Shown here one piece after another: positions 36,886 to 45,581 of a DNA stretch of 64,000 bases (positions within the stretch are counted from its first letter, which is position 1; every line of letters starts with the position of its first letter). The translations under genes and the position numbers were made by a program. Origin of the DNA: Campylobacter lari subsp. concheus (GTDB taxonomy: Bacteria > Campylobacterota > Campylobacteria > Campylobacterales > Campylobacteraceae); the NCBI RefSeq assembly GCF_008245025.1, contig NZ_CP043426.1:682001-746000 (forward strand). Reading direction: 5' to 3'. The notes under the pieces are model-generated. The model worked only from the letters and a program-made list of their open reading frames with translations, made no database searches and was not told the DNA's origin.

Positions 36886-37086
36886 TTATTTGGATTTTTG
36901 GATTAATCTTGAAAGTTGTCTTGCTAAAAGTTTAGCACTATTTTCATCTTTACTAAGTTTTTTCATATTTTCTCTAAATTCATAAAGTCTTTTTTCTTGT
37001 GCAAAGTCATTATTTGAAGTATTATTTTGTTTTGAGTTATTGCTTTGGTTTGCTTGCTTTTGTGCGGTTTTTTTCTTGAAAAACAT
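36886..37086 (-). CDS. Small basic hypothetical protein
   Basis: The ORF encodes 66 residues with no recognised domain. It is lysine-, asparagine- and glutamine-rich: a low-complexity N-terminal half (KKKTAQKQANQSNNSKQN), then a predicted helix from EKRLYEFRENMKKLSK to LARQLSRLIQKSK. It has no signal peptide. A TATAAT lies upstream on its strand (37115-37120). Isolated between the AT-rich gap and the divergent racemase gene, it could be a small structural or nucleic-acid-binding protein, but this is a guess. Confidence 0.55.
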   Translation of the reverse strand: MFFKKKTAQKQANQSNNSKQNNTSNNDFAQEKRLYEFRENMKKLSKDENSAKLLARQLSRLIQKSK

Positions 37087-37148
37087 ATTATTTTACCCTA
37101 TTTTGTTTTTTATAATTATAGCTTGATATTTTTTAAGTAAGATTTTTT

Positions 37149-37154
37149 TATAAT
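37149..37154 (+). promoter_or_regulatory. Sigma70 -10 box for the racemase-xerH pair
   Basis: TATAAT follows a run of T (TTTTTTTATAATTT), 27 bases before the TTG start at 37182. Confidence 0.55.
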
Positions 37155-37181
37155 TTTTATATTAAGTTTAAAAGGAAAAAA

Positions 37182-37865
37182 TTGAAAACCATAGGTTTAA
37201 TAGGTGGAATGAGTTATGAAAGCACACTTAGCTATTATGAAATAATCAATAAATTAACAAATGAAAAATTGGGAAAATTACACAGCGCTAAGATAGTTTT
37301 AACTAGCGTTGATTTTGAAGAAATAGAAGAATGCCAACGTAAGAATGATTGGCAAAAAGCAAGTGAAATTTTAACCCAACATGCCCTACTTTTGCAAAAA
37401 TATGGAGTTGATTTTATATTAATTTGTACTAATACTATGCATAAATGTTATGAAAATATACAAAAAAACATTCAAATTCCTATCTTACACATAGCTAAAG
37501 CTATGCTTTTAGAGCTTCAAGAGCAAAATATCAATAAAGTATTATTGCTAGGGACAAAATACACCATGCAGGAAGATTTTTATAAACAACTTTTAATTAA
37601 CTCAAAGATTGAAGTTTTTATCCCTAAAAGGGATGATATTTTAAAACTTAATGGTATCATTTTTAATGAGCTTTGCAAAGGTATTATAAATGAAGAATCA
37701 AAAAGATATTTATATGATTTGATTGCTCGATTTCCGCAAGTTCAAGGAGTTATTTTGGGTTGTACTGAACTTGGCTTGATTATAAAAGAAAACTCTAAAA
37801 AGCTATTTGACAGTACATATATTCATGCAAAAATGGCTACTTTGAAAGCCTTGGAGAATGAGTGA
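37182..37865 (+). CDS. Aspartate/glutamate racemase-family protein
   Basis: A cofactor-independent racemase of 227 residues with two active-site cysteines, C87 in ICTNTMHKC and the second in LGCTELGL (near residue 193). The N-terminus MKTIGLIGGMSYEST is typical of the broad-specificity aspartate racemase (YgeA/RacX) branch, not MurI. It starts at TTG after AAAAGG. It overlaps the start region of xerH. The true substrate is not evident. Confidence 0.88.
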   Translation: MKTIGLIGGMSYESTLSYYEIINKLTNEKLGKLHSAKIVLTSVDFEEIEECQRKNDWQKASEILTQHALLLQKYGVDFILICTNTMHKCYENIQKNIQIPILHIAKAMLLELQEQNINKVLLLGTKYTMQEDFYKQLLINSKIEVFIPKRDDILKLNGIIFNELCKGIINEESKRYLYDLIARFPQVQGVILGCTELGLIIKENSKKLFDSTYIHAKMATLKALENE

Positions 37866-38932
37866 TGAAATATCCTCTAGATTGTGAAGAAAATTTTGAA
37901 AAGTCATTTTTATTTTGGCTTTGTAGATATATGAAATTTAAGCTTAATTCTTTATCAAATAAAGAATTAAAAGATCCTCAAGCTTTGGCTGTAGTAAATT
38001 TAGCCTTAAGTAAGGGTGTTAAAAATATACAAGAGCTTGATGCTTATGTAAAAAAAGCAAGAAATGCAGGACTTAGCGGTGTAAATACGTATTTTAATCC
38101 TTTGAAAAAACTTTATGAGTATTTGTTGTTTTATAAGCTTTATTCGCTAAAACAAATTGACGAAGAACTTTTAGTAGAAATTTTAGCAAGTATTAGTGCT
38201 TCTTTATCTGATGCGAGTAAAAAAAATTATCGCATAGCTGTGATTAATTTTTTTGCATTTTTAGATAAACAAAATGAAGAAGATCAAAAGGCGCACATTT
38301 TTGATATTAATCTTAAAAATTGGGCAGGTATAAGTGGTTCTAAAGGAGTTAAACTACCTGAGTATATGAGCGAAGATGAAGTGAGTAAATTTTTAGATGC
38401 TATTGATAATACAGATTTTAAAAGCAACACTATACGCAATCGCTTGATTATTAAAATCATCATTTTTACAGGAATTAGGGTTAGCGAGGCTATTAATATA
38501 AAATTAAAAGATATTAGCGATGAAAATGATCTTTATATCATACGTATTAGAGCTAAAGGCAATAAATACCGCGTTGTAATGATTAAAAAAGAGCTTATAG
38601 AGTATCTTTTAAAAGATGTAAGAGTAAATTATCTTTCTTGTGATGGACTTTTATTTGTCAATCGCAATGGTAAAGCCCTAACCCAAGCTTATGTTTCGCG
38701 TATAGTAGAACAAATTTTATTTAAAGCAGGAATTCGCAAGCAAAAAAACGGAGCTCATATGCTAAGGCATACTTTTGCCACCCTACTTTATAAAAAACAA
38801 AAAGATTTGGTTTTAGTCCAAGAAGCACTAGGCCATGCAAGTTTAAATACTTCAAGAATTTACACACACTTTGACAATGAAAAGTTAAAACTAGCTGCAG
38901 AAGTAGCTAAAAAACTTCACGATAGAACTTAA
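37865..38932 (+). CDS. xerH: Tyrosine recombinase XerH
   Basis: This single Xer recombinase of epsilonproteobacteria resolves chromosome dimers at difH together with FtsK. The 355 residues have an N-terminal SAM-like core-binding domain and a C-terminal catalytic domain. Catalytic residues: arginine in TGIRVSEA, HxLR in GAHMLRHTFA, histidine in LGHASLNTS, and the tyrosine in RIYTHF. I choose the ATG at 37865 that shares TGATG with the racemase stop. The preceding GTG at 37862 is in frame and possible. A dif-like site is at 36717-36744. Confidence 0.93.
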   Translation: MKYPLDCEENFEKSFLFWLCRYMKFKLNSLSNKELKDPQALAVVNLALSKGVKNIQELDAYVKKARNAGLSGVNTYFNPLKKLYEYLLFYKLYSLKQIDEELLVEILASISASLSDASKKNYRIAVINFFAFLDKQNEEDQKAHIFDINLKNWAGISGSKGVKLPEYMSEDEVSKFLDAIDNTDFKSNTIRNRLIIKIIIFTGIRVSEAINIKLKDISDENDLYIIRIRAKGNKYRVVMIKKELIEYLLKDVRVNYLSCDGLLFVNRNGKALTQAYVSRIVEQILFKAGIRKQKNGAHMLRHTFATLLYKKQKDLVLVQEALGHASLNTSRIYTHFDNEKLKLAAEVAKKLHDRT

Positions 38933-38947
38933 TGTTTATAAAAAATC

Positions 38948-38953
38948 CGATAT
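38948..38953 (+). promoter_or_regulatory. Sigma28-type -10 box (CGATAT)
   Basis: TCCGATAT is a good match to the flagellar sigma28 -10 (CGATAT in Campylobacter), 22 bases before the ATG of the FlxA-like gene. A -35-like TAATGTTT (38930) is three bases too close, so only the -10 half is strong. Confidence 0.5.
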
Positions 38954-38975
38954 ATCCTTAAAGAAAGGATATATC

Positions 38976-39344
38976 ATGCAAATAAATGATCATGCTAATA
39001 AAATTAATTCTTATATTTTAAACACTAAAAAAGAAGAAAAAGAAAGTAAAGAGAATAAGAATTTTATAGAATTTAAGTTTACACAAGGTGTGAAAGAGCT
39101 TGAAAAAAGTGTTAAAGATAATCAAAATAACAGTGAATCTGAAGATCAATCAAGCAAGCTTTATAGCGAGTTAGCTAAGATACAAGCTAAAATTGCAGAA
39201 TTAAATGTAAAATTACAATCAAGCCAAGATCCACAAAAAGCCCAAATGATTAATTCTCAAATTCAAAGTTTAAATGCACAAATGCAAAGTATATATGGCC
39301 AAATCATGCAAATACTTTCTCAAGCTATGCAAAGTATGCAATGA
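38976..39344 (+). CDS. FlxA-like coiled-coil protein
   Basis: The product is 122 residues, hydrophilic and helical. From residue ~57 to the end it is glutamine/alanine-rich with heptad character (LAKIQAKIAELNVKLQSS; IQSLNAQMQSIYGQIMQI), like the FlxA family. No signal peptide or membrane helix is present. A sigma28-like -10 box lies just upstream, suggesting expression with late flagellar genes. Its N-terminus MQINDHANKIN resembles MQVNDKNSPLALN of the small sigma54-linked gene at 42731. Function unknown. Confidence 0.7.
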   Translation: MQINDHANKINSYILNTKKEEKESKENKNFIEFKFTQGVKELEKSVKDNQNNSESEDQSSKLYSELAKIQAKIAELNVKLQSSQDPQKAQMINSQIQSLNAQMQSIYGQIMQILSQAMQSMQ

Positions 39345-39346
39345 TT

Positions 39347-40204
39347 TTAATGTTTTTTAGCATTTAAAAACACACTAAGAATGATTAAGGCAAAAGCAAA
39401 AAGATCAATCATACTATAAATAGTTCCTAAAAATAAAAAACTCATAAAAGCAGCAGCCACAGGTTCTATACAAGCTATCATACTAGCTTTAAAAGCTCCT
39501 ATTAATTCAACTCCTTTTAAGTATAAACAAAAAGCCCCTATTGTGCCTATAAATACAATCGTGCTCATAGCTAAAAAGGAATTTAAAGAAAAATCATGTT
39601 TTGGGATATTTCCTTGTAATAATACAAAAAGCAAAAAAGAAGCAAATAAACTAGCCAAACCCATGATTAAAAATAAGCCATATTTTGCTATGATAAGCCT
39701 AGCACTCAAAGAATAAAACGCCACTCCAAGAGCTCCAAAAAAAGCCCAAATAACACCTCTTATATCAAGTTTTAATGTATTAATATCCCCATTTGTTATA
39801 AGTAAAAATAAGGCAAAAAGTATTAAAAATAAAGCGATTAGCTCTATTTTTTTAGGTAAAATTTTATTTTTAAAACACATAAAAAGCATTATGATTAATG
39901 GTGCGTTGTATTGTATCATTGTGGCAGTTCCTGCATCGGTATAATAAATAGCCTTAAAATAACCATATTGAGTTATCAATAAACCAAAGATAGAAAAAAT
40001 CAAAAGAGAGCTAAGTTCTTGTTTTTGCTTTAGTAATTTTAATTTGAAATTTTGTGCACCCAAAATTATTAAAATAATGCCTGTAAAAAGCAAACGATAA
40101 AAACTCACCCATTCAGCAGAATAATTATTTTTAAACAAATACTCAGCCAAAACTCCACTTACTGCCCAAAATATCCCACCAAGTATGACTAGAAAAACAC
40201 CCAA
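39347..40204 (-). CDS. EamA/RhaT-type drug-metabolite exporter
   Basis: A 285-residue membrane protein with ten helices in two EamA repeats. The first repeat begins LVILGGIFWAVSGVLAEYLF and the second GVIWAFFGALGVAFYSLSARL. The characteristic segment E-P-V-A-A-A-F-M-S-F-L-F-L-G is near residue 243. Members move metabolites or amino acids across the inner membrane; the substrate is unknown. It is convergent with the FlxA-like gene (2-base gap) and divergent from murA. Confidence 0.87.
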   Translation of the reverse strand: MGVFLVILGGIFWAVSGVLAEYLFKNNYSAEWVSFYRLLFTGIILIILGAQNFKLKLLKQKQELSSLLIFSIFGLLITQYGYFKAIYYTDAGTATMIQYNAPLIIMLFMCFKNKILPKKIELIALFLILFALFLLITNGDINTLKLDIRGVIWAFFGALGVAFYSLSARLIIAKYGLFLIMGLASLFASFLLFVLLQGNIPKHDFSLNSFLAMSTIVFIGTIGAFCLYLKGVELIGAFKASMIACIEPVAAAFMSFLFLGTIYSMIDLFAFALIILSVFLNAKKH

Positions 40205-40288
40205 AAAACACCTTTAATCTTATTAATTTATATAATATTTGTAGTAAAATATTATTATATCATTATGTATATATTTTAAGGAAAATTA

Positions 40289-41545
40289 ATGACTTATTTA
40301 GAGATTGATGGTGTTGAAAAGTTAAATGGAGAAGTGGTAATAAGTGGTGCAAAAAATGCTGCACTCCCTTTGATAGCTTCAAGTATTTTAGCTAAAAATG
40401 AAGTTCAAATTTCAAATTTACCGAATGTAGCAGATATTTGCACCCTACTTTCTTTACTTGAAAATTTAGGAGCAAATTATACTTTTAAAGACAATTTTGC
40501 AAAAATAAATACAAATAATTTAAATAAAACCATAGCAAAATACGACATCGTGCGTAAAATGCGTGCTTCTATACTTACCTTAGGGCCTTTACTAGCTAGA
40601 TTTGGAAATTGCGAAGTTTCTTTACCAGGAGGTTGTGCTATAGGTCAACGCCCTATTGATTTACACCTTTTAGCTTTAGAAAAAATGGGAGCTAATATTG
40701 AGATTAAACAAGGTTATGTAGTAGCTAGTGGAAAGCTTAAAGGTGCTGATGTGATGTTTGATAAAATCACTGTCACAGGCAGTGAAAATATCATTATGGC
40801 AGCAGCCTTAGCTCATGGTAAAACTAGACTTTTAAATGCTGCTAAAGAGCCTGAAGTGGTACAACTTTGTGAGATTTTAGCTGGAGCTGGGCTTGATATA
40901 CAAGGCATAGGATCTTCTGAACTTGAAATTTATGGCACAAGTGGAGAACTTTTAGAATTTAAACCTTTTGAGATTATTCCTGATCGTATTGAAGCAGGAA
41001 CTTATCTGTGTGCAGGAGCTATCACTAACTCAAAAATCACTCTAAAAAAAGTCAATGCAAGCCATCTTAGTGCAGTTTTGGCAAAGCTAGAGCAAATGGG
41101 TTTTAGCTTTGATATTAATGAAGATAGTATTAGTATAAATCCTGCTAAAGAAATCAAACCAGTTGAAATTTTAACTAGTGAATATCCAGGCTTTCCAACG
41201 GATATGCAAGCACAATTTATGGCTTTAGCTTTAAAAGCAAATGGCACAAGTATTATCGATGAGAGATTATTTGAAAATCGTTTTATGCATGTAAGTGAGC
41301 TTTTAAGAATGGGAGCTGATATAAGATTAAATGGGCATATTGCTACTATAAATGGCACTAAAGAGCTTTTGGGAGCTGATGTTATGGCTACTGATTTGCG
41401 CGCATCTTCTGCTTTGATTTTAGCAGCTTTAGCAGCTAAAGGAACTAGTAAAATTCATAGAATTTATCATCTTGATAGAGGGTATGAAAATTTAGAAGAA
41501 AAATTTAAGAAACTAGGCGCAAGTATAAGAAGGCTTGAAGAATGA
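40289..41545 (+). CDS. murA: UDP-GlcNAc 1-carboxyvinyltransferase
   Basis: MurA adds enolpyruvate to UDP-GlcNAc, the first committed step of peptidoglycan synthesis. The 418-residue protein starts with the substrate motif GAKNAALPL (residues 20-28). The active-site loop is [11 protein letters not shown] with C116, the cysteine that fosfomycin alkylates. The conserved FPTDMQAQF is near residue 306. The start overlaps nothing upstream, but its stop overlaps moeA by four bases. Confidence 0.98.
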   Translation: MTYLEIDGVEKLNGEVVISGAKNAALPLIASSILAKNEVQISNLPNVADICTLLSLLENLGANYTFKDNFAKINTNNLNKTIAKYDIVRKMRASILTLGPLLARFGNCEVSLPGGCAIGQRPIDLHLLALEKMGANIEIKQGYVVASGKLKGADVMFDKITVTGSENIIMAAALAHGKTRLLNAAKEPEVVQLCEILAGAGLDIQGIGSSELEIYGTSGELLEFKPFEIIPDRIEAGTYLCAGAITNSKITLKKVNASHLSAVLAKLEQMGFSFDINEDSISINPAKEIKPVEILTSEYPGFPTDMQAQFMALALKANGTSIIDERLFENRFMHVSELLRMGADIRLNGHIATINGTKELLGADVMATDLRASSALILAALAAKGTSKIHRIYHLDRGYENLEEKFKKLGASIRRLEE

Positions 41546-42702
41546 GAGATATTTTTGCAACTTTAGATTTTTTAAAAGAACAAATCAAAGCAAAAAATGA
41601 ATTTCAAAGAGTAAATTTAACACAGGCTTTGGGGTGTATTTTATATGAAGATATTTTTGTAAAAAAAAACCTACCCGCTTTTGATAATTCTGCCTTAGAT
41701 GGCTATGCATTAAATTATACACATAAGAATGAATTGCTAGAAATAAAAGGAAGTATTTTAGCAGGTGATAAAAATGATTATATTATAGAAAAAAATGAAT
41801 GTTATAAAATCATGACAGGAGCTAAAATTCCTCAAAATGCAAATACCATTTTAATGCTTGAGGAAGCTTTGCTTGAAGATGAAAAGCTCAATGCTAAAAA
41901 TGCTAAAGAAAACAATGCTATCCGCTTTAAAGGCGAGGAAGCAAAGCTCGGAGAGCTTTTGTTTAAAAAGGGACAAAAAATCACTTCAGGTATGGTAGCT
42001 ATGTTTGCTGCTCAAGGAATTTATGAGTTAAATGTCGTTAAAAAATTGCGTGTTGGGATTTTTTCAAGTGGAGATGAGCTTGTAGAGCCTTGGGAAAATG
42101 CTGATGAATACAGTATATATAATGCAAATGCTTTTGGAATTTATGCTATTTTGCAAGATTATGCTGATGTTGAGTATTTAGGACTTATAAAAGATGATTT
42201 AAACGCATATAAAGAGCTTTTAGAAAATAAAGAATTTGATATGCTTATAAGCAGTGGTGGAGCTAGTGTAGGTGAGGCTGATTTTATCAAACAAGCTTTG
42301 CTTGAGTGTGATTTTAGCCCTATTTTTGAAAAAGTCAATGCTAAACTTTGTAAACATGTAAAACTTTTTAGTAAAAGCGATATGCTTTTTCTAGCCCTAC
42401 CAGGAAATCCTTTAGCTTCTTTAGTTTCAACGTATATTTTTGCAAAAAATATACTCAATTTACTTTATGGTAAAGAACTTTTGGAATTTGATAAAGTAAG
42501 ATTGACTAAAGATTTAAATTTCAAAGGTCAAAGAAATGATTTTACTTTTGGAAAATTAGTCGATGGGTATTTTAAACCAAGTGAAGCTAAATTTGGCTCA
42601 GGTATGCTAAAACCTTTATGTGAAAACACGCATATTTTAATCACTCAAATTGATGATACAAAATTAGCAAAAGATCAAGAAGTTAAAGTTTTAAAAATTT
42701 AA
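41542..42702 (+). CDS. moeA: Molybdopterin molybdenumtransferase
   Basis: MoeA inserts molybdate into adenylylated molybdopterin made by Mog. The 386 residues show the MoeA N-domain ([14 protein letters not shown] near 50-63), the MoCF domain motif [12 protein letters not shown] near 233-244, and [10 protein letters not shown] near 295. A C-terminal beta domain follows. It is translationally coupled to murA by ATGA, a pairing also found in C. jejuni as I recall. A hairpin terminator begins at its stop codon. Confidence 0.95.
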   Translation: MRDIFATLDFLKEQIKAKNEFQRVNLTQALGCILYEDIFVKKNLPAFDNSALDGYALNYTHKNELLEIKGSILAGDKNDYIIEKNECYKIMTGAKIPQNANTILMLEEALLEDEKLNAKNAKENNAIRFKGEEAKLGELLFKKGQKITSGMVAMFAAQGIYELNVVKKLRVGIFSSGDELVEPWENADEYSIYNANAFGIYAILQDYADVEYLGLIKDDLNAYKELLENKEFDMLISSGGASVGEADFIKQALLECDFSPIFEKVNAKLCKHVKLFSKSDMLFLALPGNPLASLVSTYIFAKNILNLLYGKELLEFDKVRLTKDLNFKGQRNDFTFGKLVDGYFKPSEAKFGSGMLKPLCENTHILITQIDDTKLAKDQEVKVLKI

Positions 42703-42724
42703 TAGGGTTACACTACCCTATTTT
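42701..42724. terminator. Terminator after moeA
   Basis: An 8-bp stem (AATAGGGT / ACCCTATT) with a 6-base loop TACACT includes the moeA stop and is followed by TT. It lies before the convergent small gene and may serve both. Confidence 0.65.
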
Positions 42725-42730
42725 GAATGA

Positions 42731-43027
42731 TTAACTTCTTGCTTTATCTAAGGTTTTGAAAAGATTGTTTAAGATATTTTCTTCATTTTTTTGGTATTTG
42801 CTTTGGCGTAGTTTCTCCCAAGCATATACGCTATAATCTTTAGAAATCGAACCTATATTTAAATCTGTATTACTAAAAGCATTGTTGCTATCTTTTTTAT
42901 ACTCTTTTTCTTCTTTGTCTTTAAGTGCATTAAGTGTAGCTTGAAATTCATCTGAAGATGTGTTTTTTTCTTTGATTTTTGTCATATTATTTAGGGCTAG
43001 CGGACTATTTTTATCATTTACTTGCAT
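42731..43027 (-). CDS. Small protein with sigma54 promoter, probably flagellar
   Basis: The product is 98 hydrophilic, charged residues without signal peptide or recognised domain. The N-terminal part is low-complexity; the C-terminal ~35 residues (YSVYAWEKLRQSKYQKNEEN to FKTLDKARS) are predicted helical. An AAGGAG ribosome site precedes the ATG. A near-perfect sigma54 element lies 32 bases upstream (43059-43077), and sigma54 in Campylobacter chiefly serves rod, hook and associated genes. It may be a flagellar export substrate, chaperone or regulator, not further defined. Confidence 0.7.
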   Translation of the reverse strand: MQVNDKNSPLALNNMTKIKEKNTSSDEFQATLNALKDKEEKEYKKDSNNAFSNTDLNIGSISKDYSVYAWEKLRQSKYQKNEENILNNLFKTLDKARS

Positions 43028-43058
43028 GAGAACTCCTTTTTTAAAATTTAATAACTAC

Positions 43059-43077
43059 AAGCAAAAAACATTCCTTA
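43059..43077 (-). promoter_or_regulatory. Sigma54 (-24/-12) promoter
   Basis: The minus strand reads AAGGAATGTTTTTTGCTTG. GG (43074-43073) and GC (43062-43061) are separated by exactly 10 bases, and the flanks GGAA and TTGCTT match the Campylobacter consensus. The predicted transcript start is near 43049, with the ATG at 43027. Confidence 0.75.
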
Positions 43078-43088
43078 ATTTTAAAAAC

Positions 43089-43117
43089 TTGACAATAAAA
43101 TAAAGTTTTGATAAAAT
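43089..43117 (+). promoter_or_regulatory. tRNA-Gly promoter
   Basis: TTGACA (43089-43094), a 17-base spacer and TAAAAT (43112-43117) form a near-consensus sigma70 promoter. It is 20 bases before the tRNA, as expected for a stable RNA. Confidence 0.75.
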
Positions 43118-43137
43118 CACACTCTACATTTTAAAAT

Positions 43138-43212
43138 GCGGGAATAGCTCAGGGGTAGAGCACAACCTTGCCAAGGTTGGGGTCGCGAGTTCGAATCTCG
43201 TTTCCCGCTCCA
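43138..43212 (+). tRNA. tRNA-Gly (anticodon GCC)
   Basis: A cloverleaf can be drawn: acceptor GCGGGAA / TTCCCGC, D arm GCTC..GAGC, anticodon arm ACCTT-GCC-AAGGT region, and T arm GCGAG-TTCGAAT-CTCGT. The CCA end is encoded (43210-43212). The GCC anticodon reads GGC and GGU glycine codons. It is transcribed alone. Confidence 0.95.
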
Positions 43213-43283
43213 CTTCTTTTAACTAAAATCAAACTTTTTTAATGTATTATATGATTAATATATTTTTATAAAAGGTTGCTGTA

Positions 43284-43952
43284 TTGTTTTTTAAACAAAT
43301 CATTCTAGTTTTATTTTTCTATACTTTTAGCTTTGCTTCAAATTTTGATGAAGTAAAATTAGCTTTGATTAAAGAATTTAAGACAAATTATCCGCAACTA
43401 GAAATTATTTCTTTAGATCTTAATACTCAATCAAGCTTGCCTGCTGATTTTAATCAATACATTTTTTTAAAACTAGGTAATCATAATTTTGATAGAGCAG
43501 ATGGTTTTGTAAAGGCTGAATTTAAAACTCCAGAGCAGTTTAAAAAAAATATATTTTTTAAGTATTTTTTAAGGGCAAAATTAGAAGTTTTGCAAACCAC
43601 GCGCCCTATTGCGCGCAATGAAAATTTAAGTCCTGCTAGTTTTAAAATTTTAAAAATTCCTTTTGATAAAGCCCCTCAGGGTATATTAAAAAAAGATGAA
43701 ATCGCAAATTTAATAGCCAAAAGCAATATAAGAGAAAATATGATTTTAAAATATAATATGTTTAAAACCAAAACCCTTATACAAAGAAATGATTCTGTTT
43801 ATGGGGTTATCAAAGATGGGGATTTAAGCATGATAATAGAGTTAAAAGCCTTGCAAAGTGGAAATTTAAACCAAAGAATTCGCCTTAAAAATAAAGATGG
43901 AAAAGTCGTGCATGGTAAAGTTATTAGTAAAAATTATGTGGAGCTAAAATGA
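43284..43952 (+). CDS. flgA: Flagellar P-ring assembly chaperone FlgA
   Basis: FlgA is a periplasmic protein that helps FlgI form the P ring. The 222-residue product has a signal peptide (residues 1-18, ending FSFAS). The SAF-type domain typical of FlgA follows in the second half (RPIARNENLSPASF, IPFDKAPQGILKKDEI, SIYGV-like VYGVIKDGDLSM). It ends with the beta-strand KDGKVVHGKVIS. It starts at TTG, nine bases after AAAGG, and overlaps ubiX by four bases. It heads the eight-gene run to murG. Confidence 0.85.
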   Translation: MFFKQIILVLFFYTFSFASNFDEVKLALIKEFKTNYPQLEIISLDLNTQSSLPADFNQYIFLKLGNHNFDRADGFVKAEFKTPEQFKKNIFFKYFLRAKLEVLQTTRPIARNENLSPASFKILKIPFDKAPQGILKKDEIANLIAKSNIRENMILKYNMFKTKTLIQRNDSVYGVIKDGDLSMIIELKALQSGNLNQRIRLKNKDGKVVHGKVISKNYVELK

Positions 43953-44527
43953 AAAAAATTTTAGTAGGTATTAGTGGGGCTAGTTCTTGTGAACTTGGAT
44001 TTTTATTGTTGAAACATTTAAAAGAAAAAGGGCAAATTTATGCCATTATAAGTAAAAATGCAAAAATAAGCTTTACAAAAGAAAATTCTCTTTTAGAAAA
44101 TATAGACTTTTTGCAACACATAAAAGATAATTTTGAACTTGAACATGTAAATTTTTTAGATAATGAAGATATTAGTCAATGCGTTGCAAGTGGATCTTTT
44201 GGCATAGAAACGACTTTTATCACACCTTGCTCAATTAATACTTTGGCAAAAATTGCTTGTGGTATAAATGATACTTTACTTACAAGAGCTGCAGGAGTGG
44301 CTTTAAAAGAACGCAAAAAACTCATACTTGGAATAAGGGAAATGCCCTATTCTACTTTAAATTTAGAACAAATGACTAAACTTTCTAGCTATGGAGTTAT
44401 TATCGCTCCTCCTGTAATGGCAAGTTATGCTAAGATTGATAATTTGCAAAAACTATATGAATTTATCATAGGAAAATGGCTTGATTTAGCAAATATTGAG
44501 CATAATTTATACCAAAGGTGGCAATGA
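43949..44527 (+). CDS. ubiX: UbiX-like flavin prenyltransferase
   Basis: UbiX makes prenylated FMN, the cofactor of UbiD decarboxylases. The 192-residue protein has the FMN motif GISGASSCELGF at residues 5-16. It retains ITPCSINTLAKIACGINDTLLTRAAGVALKE, spread over ~89-121, and REMPYSTLNLEQM with the following VIIAPPVMASY. The motif reads SS where many homologues read SG. A UbiD-family gene is at the other end of the window (63206). Confidence 0.9.
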   Translation: MKKILVGISGASSCELGFLLLKHLKEKGQIYAIISKNAKISFTKENSLLENIDFLQHIKDNFELEHVNFLDNEDISQCVASGSFGIETTFITPCSINTLAKIACGINDTLLTRAAGVALKERKKLILGIREMPYSTLNLEQMTKLSSYGVIIAPPVMASYAKIDNLQKLYEFIIGKWLDLANIEHNLYQRWQ

Positions 44528-45006
44528 TGGCTAGTTGCATATACCCAGGAACATTTGATCCTATCACTAATGGACATTTAGATGTGATTGTTCGAGCTAG
44601 TAAGATGTTTGAAGAAGTAGTCGTTGCCATAGCTAAAAGTGAGAGTAAAAAGCCTATGTTTAACTTAGAACATAGAGAAAAAATGGTAAAAATTGCTACA
44701 AAAGACTTAAAAAATGTTAAAATTGCAACTTTTGATAACTTACTAGTAGATCTTGCTAAAAATTTGCAAATAAATATCATTATAAGAGGCTTAAGAGCGG
44801 TGAGTGATTTTGAGTATGAATTACAACTTGGTTATGCAAATCACATGCTTTGGGAAGATTTTGAAACTATATATCTTATGCCAAATTTAAAAAATTCTTT
44901 TATTTCAAGCTCCATAGTAAGATCAATTTGTATGCATAATGGCGATGTGAGTAAACTTGTGCCAAAAGAAATTATACCTTTATTAAAGGAGAGAGATTGT
45001 ATATAG
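44524..45006 (+). CDS. coaD: Phosphopantetheine adenylyltransferase
   Basis: CoaD makes dephospho-CoA, the penultimate step of coenzyme A synthesis. The nucleotidyltransferase motif is PGTFDPITNGHLD near residues 8-20 and the second motif is SISSS-like FISSSIVRSI near residue 125. I place the start at the ATG at 44524 sharing ATGA with ubiX, five bases after AAAGG. The GTG at 44518 overlaps that ribosome site. About 160 residues, normal length. Confidence 0.96.
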   Translation: MMASCIYPGTFDPITNGHLDVIVRASKMFEEVVVAIAKSESKKPMFNLEHREKMVKIATKDLKNVKIATFDNLLVDLAKNLQINIIIRGLRAVSDFEYELQLGYANHMLWEDFETIYLMPNLKNSFISSSIVRSICMHNGDVSKLVPKEIIPLLKERDCI

Positions 45007-45581
45007 CTTTTGAAGGGGTTGATTGCGTGGGTAAAAGCACGCAAATAGAGCTTTTAAAAAAATATTTTCATAATGCATTTTTTACCAAAGAACCAGGTGG
45101 AAGTGAGCTTGGAGTGCATTTGAGAAAAATTTTATTAGAAAGTAAAATGCAATTTTCTAAAAAGGCTGAGCTTTTGCTTTTTTTAGCAGATAGAGCAAAC
45201 TTAATCGACATGCATTTAGCGCAAAATAAAAATAAACTTATCATTTCAGATCGTAGTTTTATTTCTAATATGGCTTATGCAAGATGTGATTTTGATCAAA
45301 ATATTTTATTTGAGTTAAATTCTTTTGCCACAGGTGGGCTTTTTCCACAAAAGGTTGTATTTTTATGTGGTTCTAAAGAGCTTATTGAGCAAAGACTTTC
45401 TAAAAAAGATCTAGATAGTATTGAAAAAAGAGGGATTGAGTATTTTTTAAATATCCAAAAAGCTTTAGAAGAAACTTTAGAGTTTTTAAAAACCAAGATA
45501 GATATAAAAATTTTAAAATTAGATGCTTCTTTGAGTATTGAAAATTTACATGAAAAGGTTAAGGAATTTATAGATGATTAA
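44997..45581 (+). CDS. tmk: Thymidylate kinase
   Basis: It phosphorylates dTMP to dTDP. The 194-residue protein begins with the P-loop FEGVDCVGKSTQ (residues 5-16). The DR motif (ISDRSF) is near residue 84 and a LID-like region near 140. The start is TTG with AAGGAG upstream, overlapping coaD by 10 bases; no ATG fits better. The stop overlaps hisS by eight bases. Confidence 0.95.
   Translation: MYIAFEGVDCVGKSTQIELLKKYFHNAFFTKEPGGSELGVHLRKILLESKMQFSKKAELLLFLADRANLIDMHLAQNKNKLIISDRSFISNMAYARCDFDQNILFELNSFATGGLFPQKVVFLCGSKELIEQRLSKKDLDSIEKRGIEYFLNIQKALEETLEFLKTKIDIKILKLDASLSIENLHEKVKEFIDD

Noticed and set aside
37111..37120. Palindrome TATAATTATA as an operator
   Set aside because: In such AT-rich sequence it is better explained as overlapping -10-like boxes for the divergent small gene and racemase region.
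38930..38937. TAATGTTT as the -35 of the sigma28 promoter before the FlxA-like gene
   Set aside because: Spacing to the -10 is three bases short of the sigma28 norm; only the -10 was annotated.
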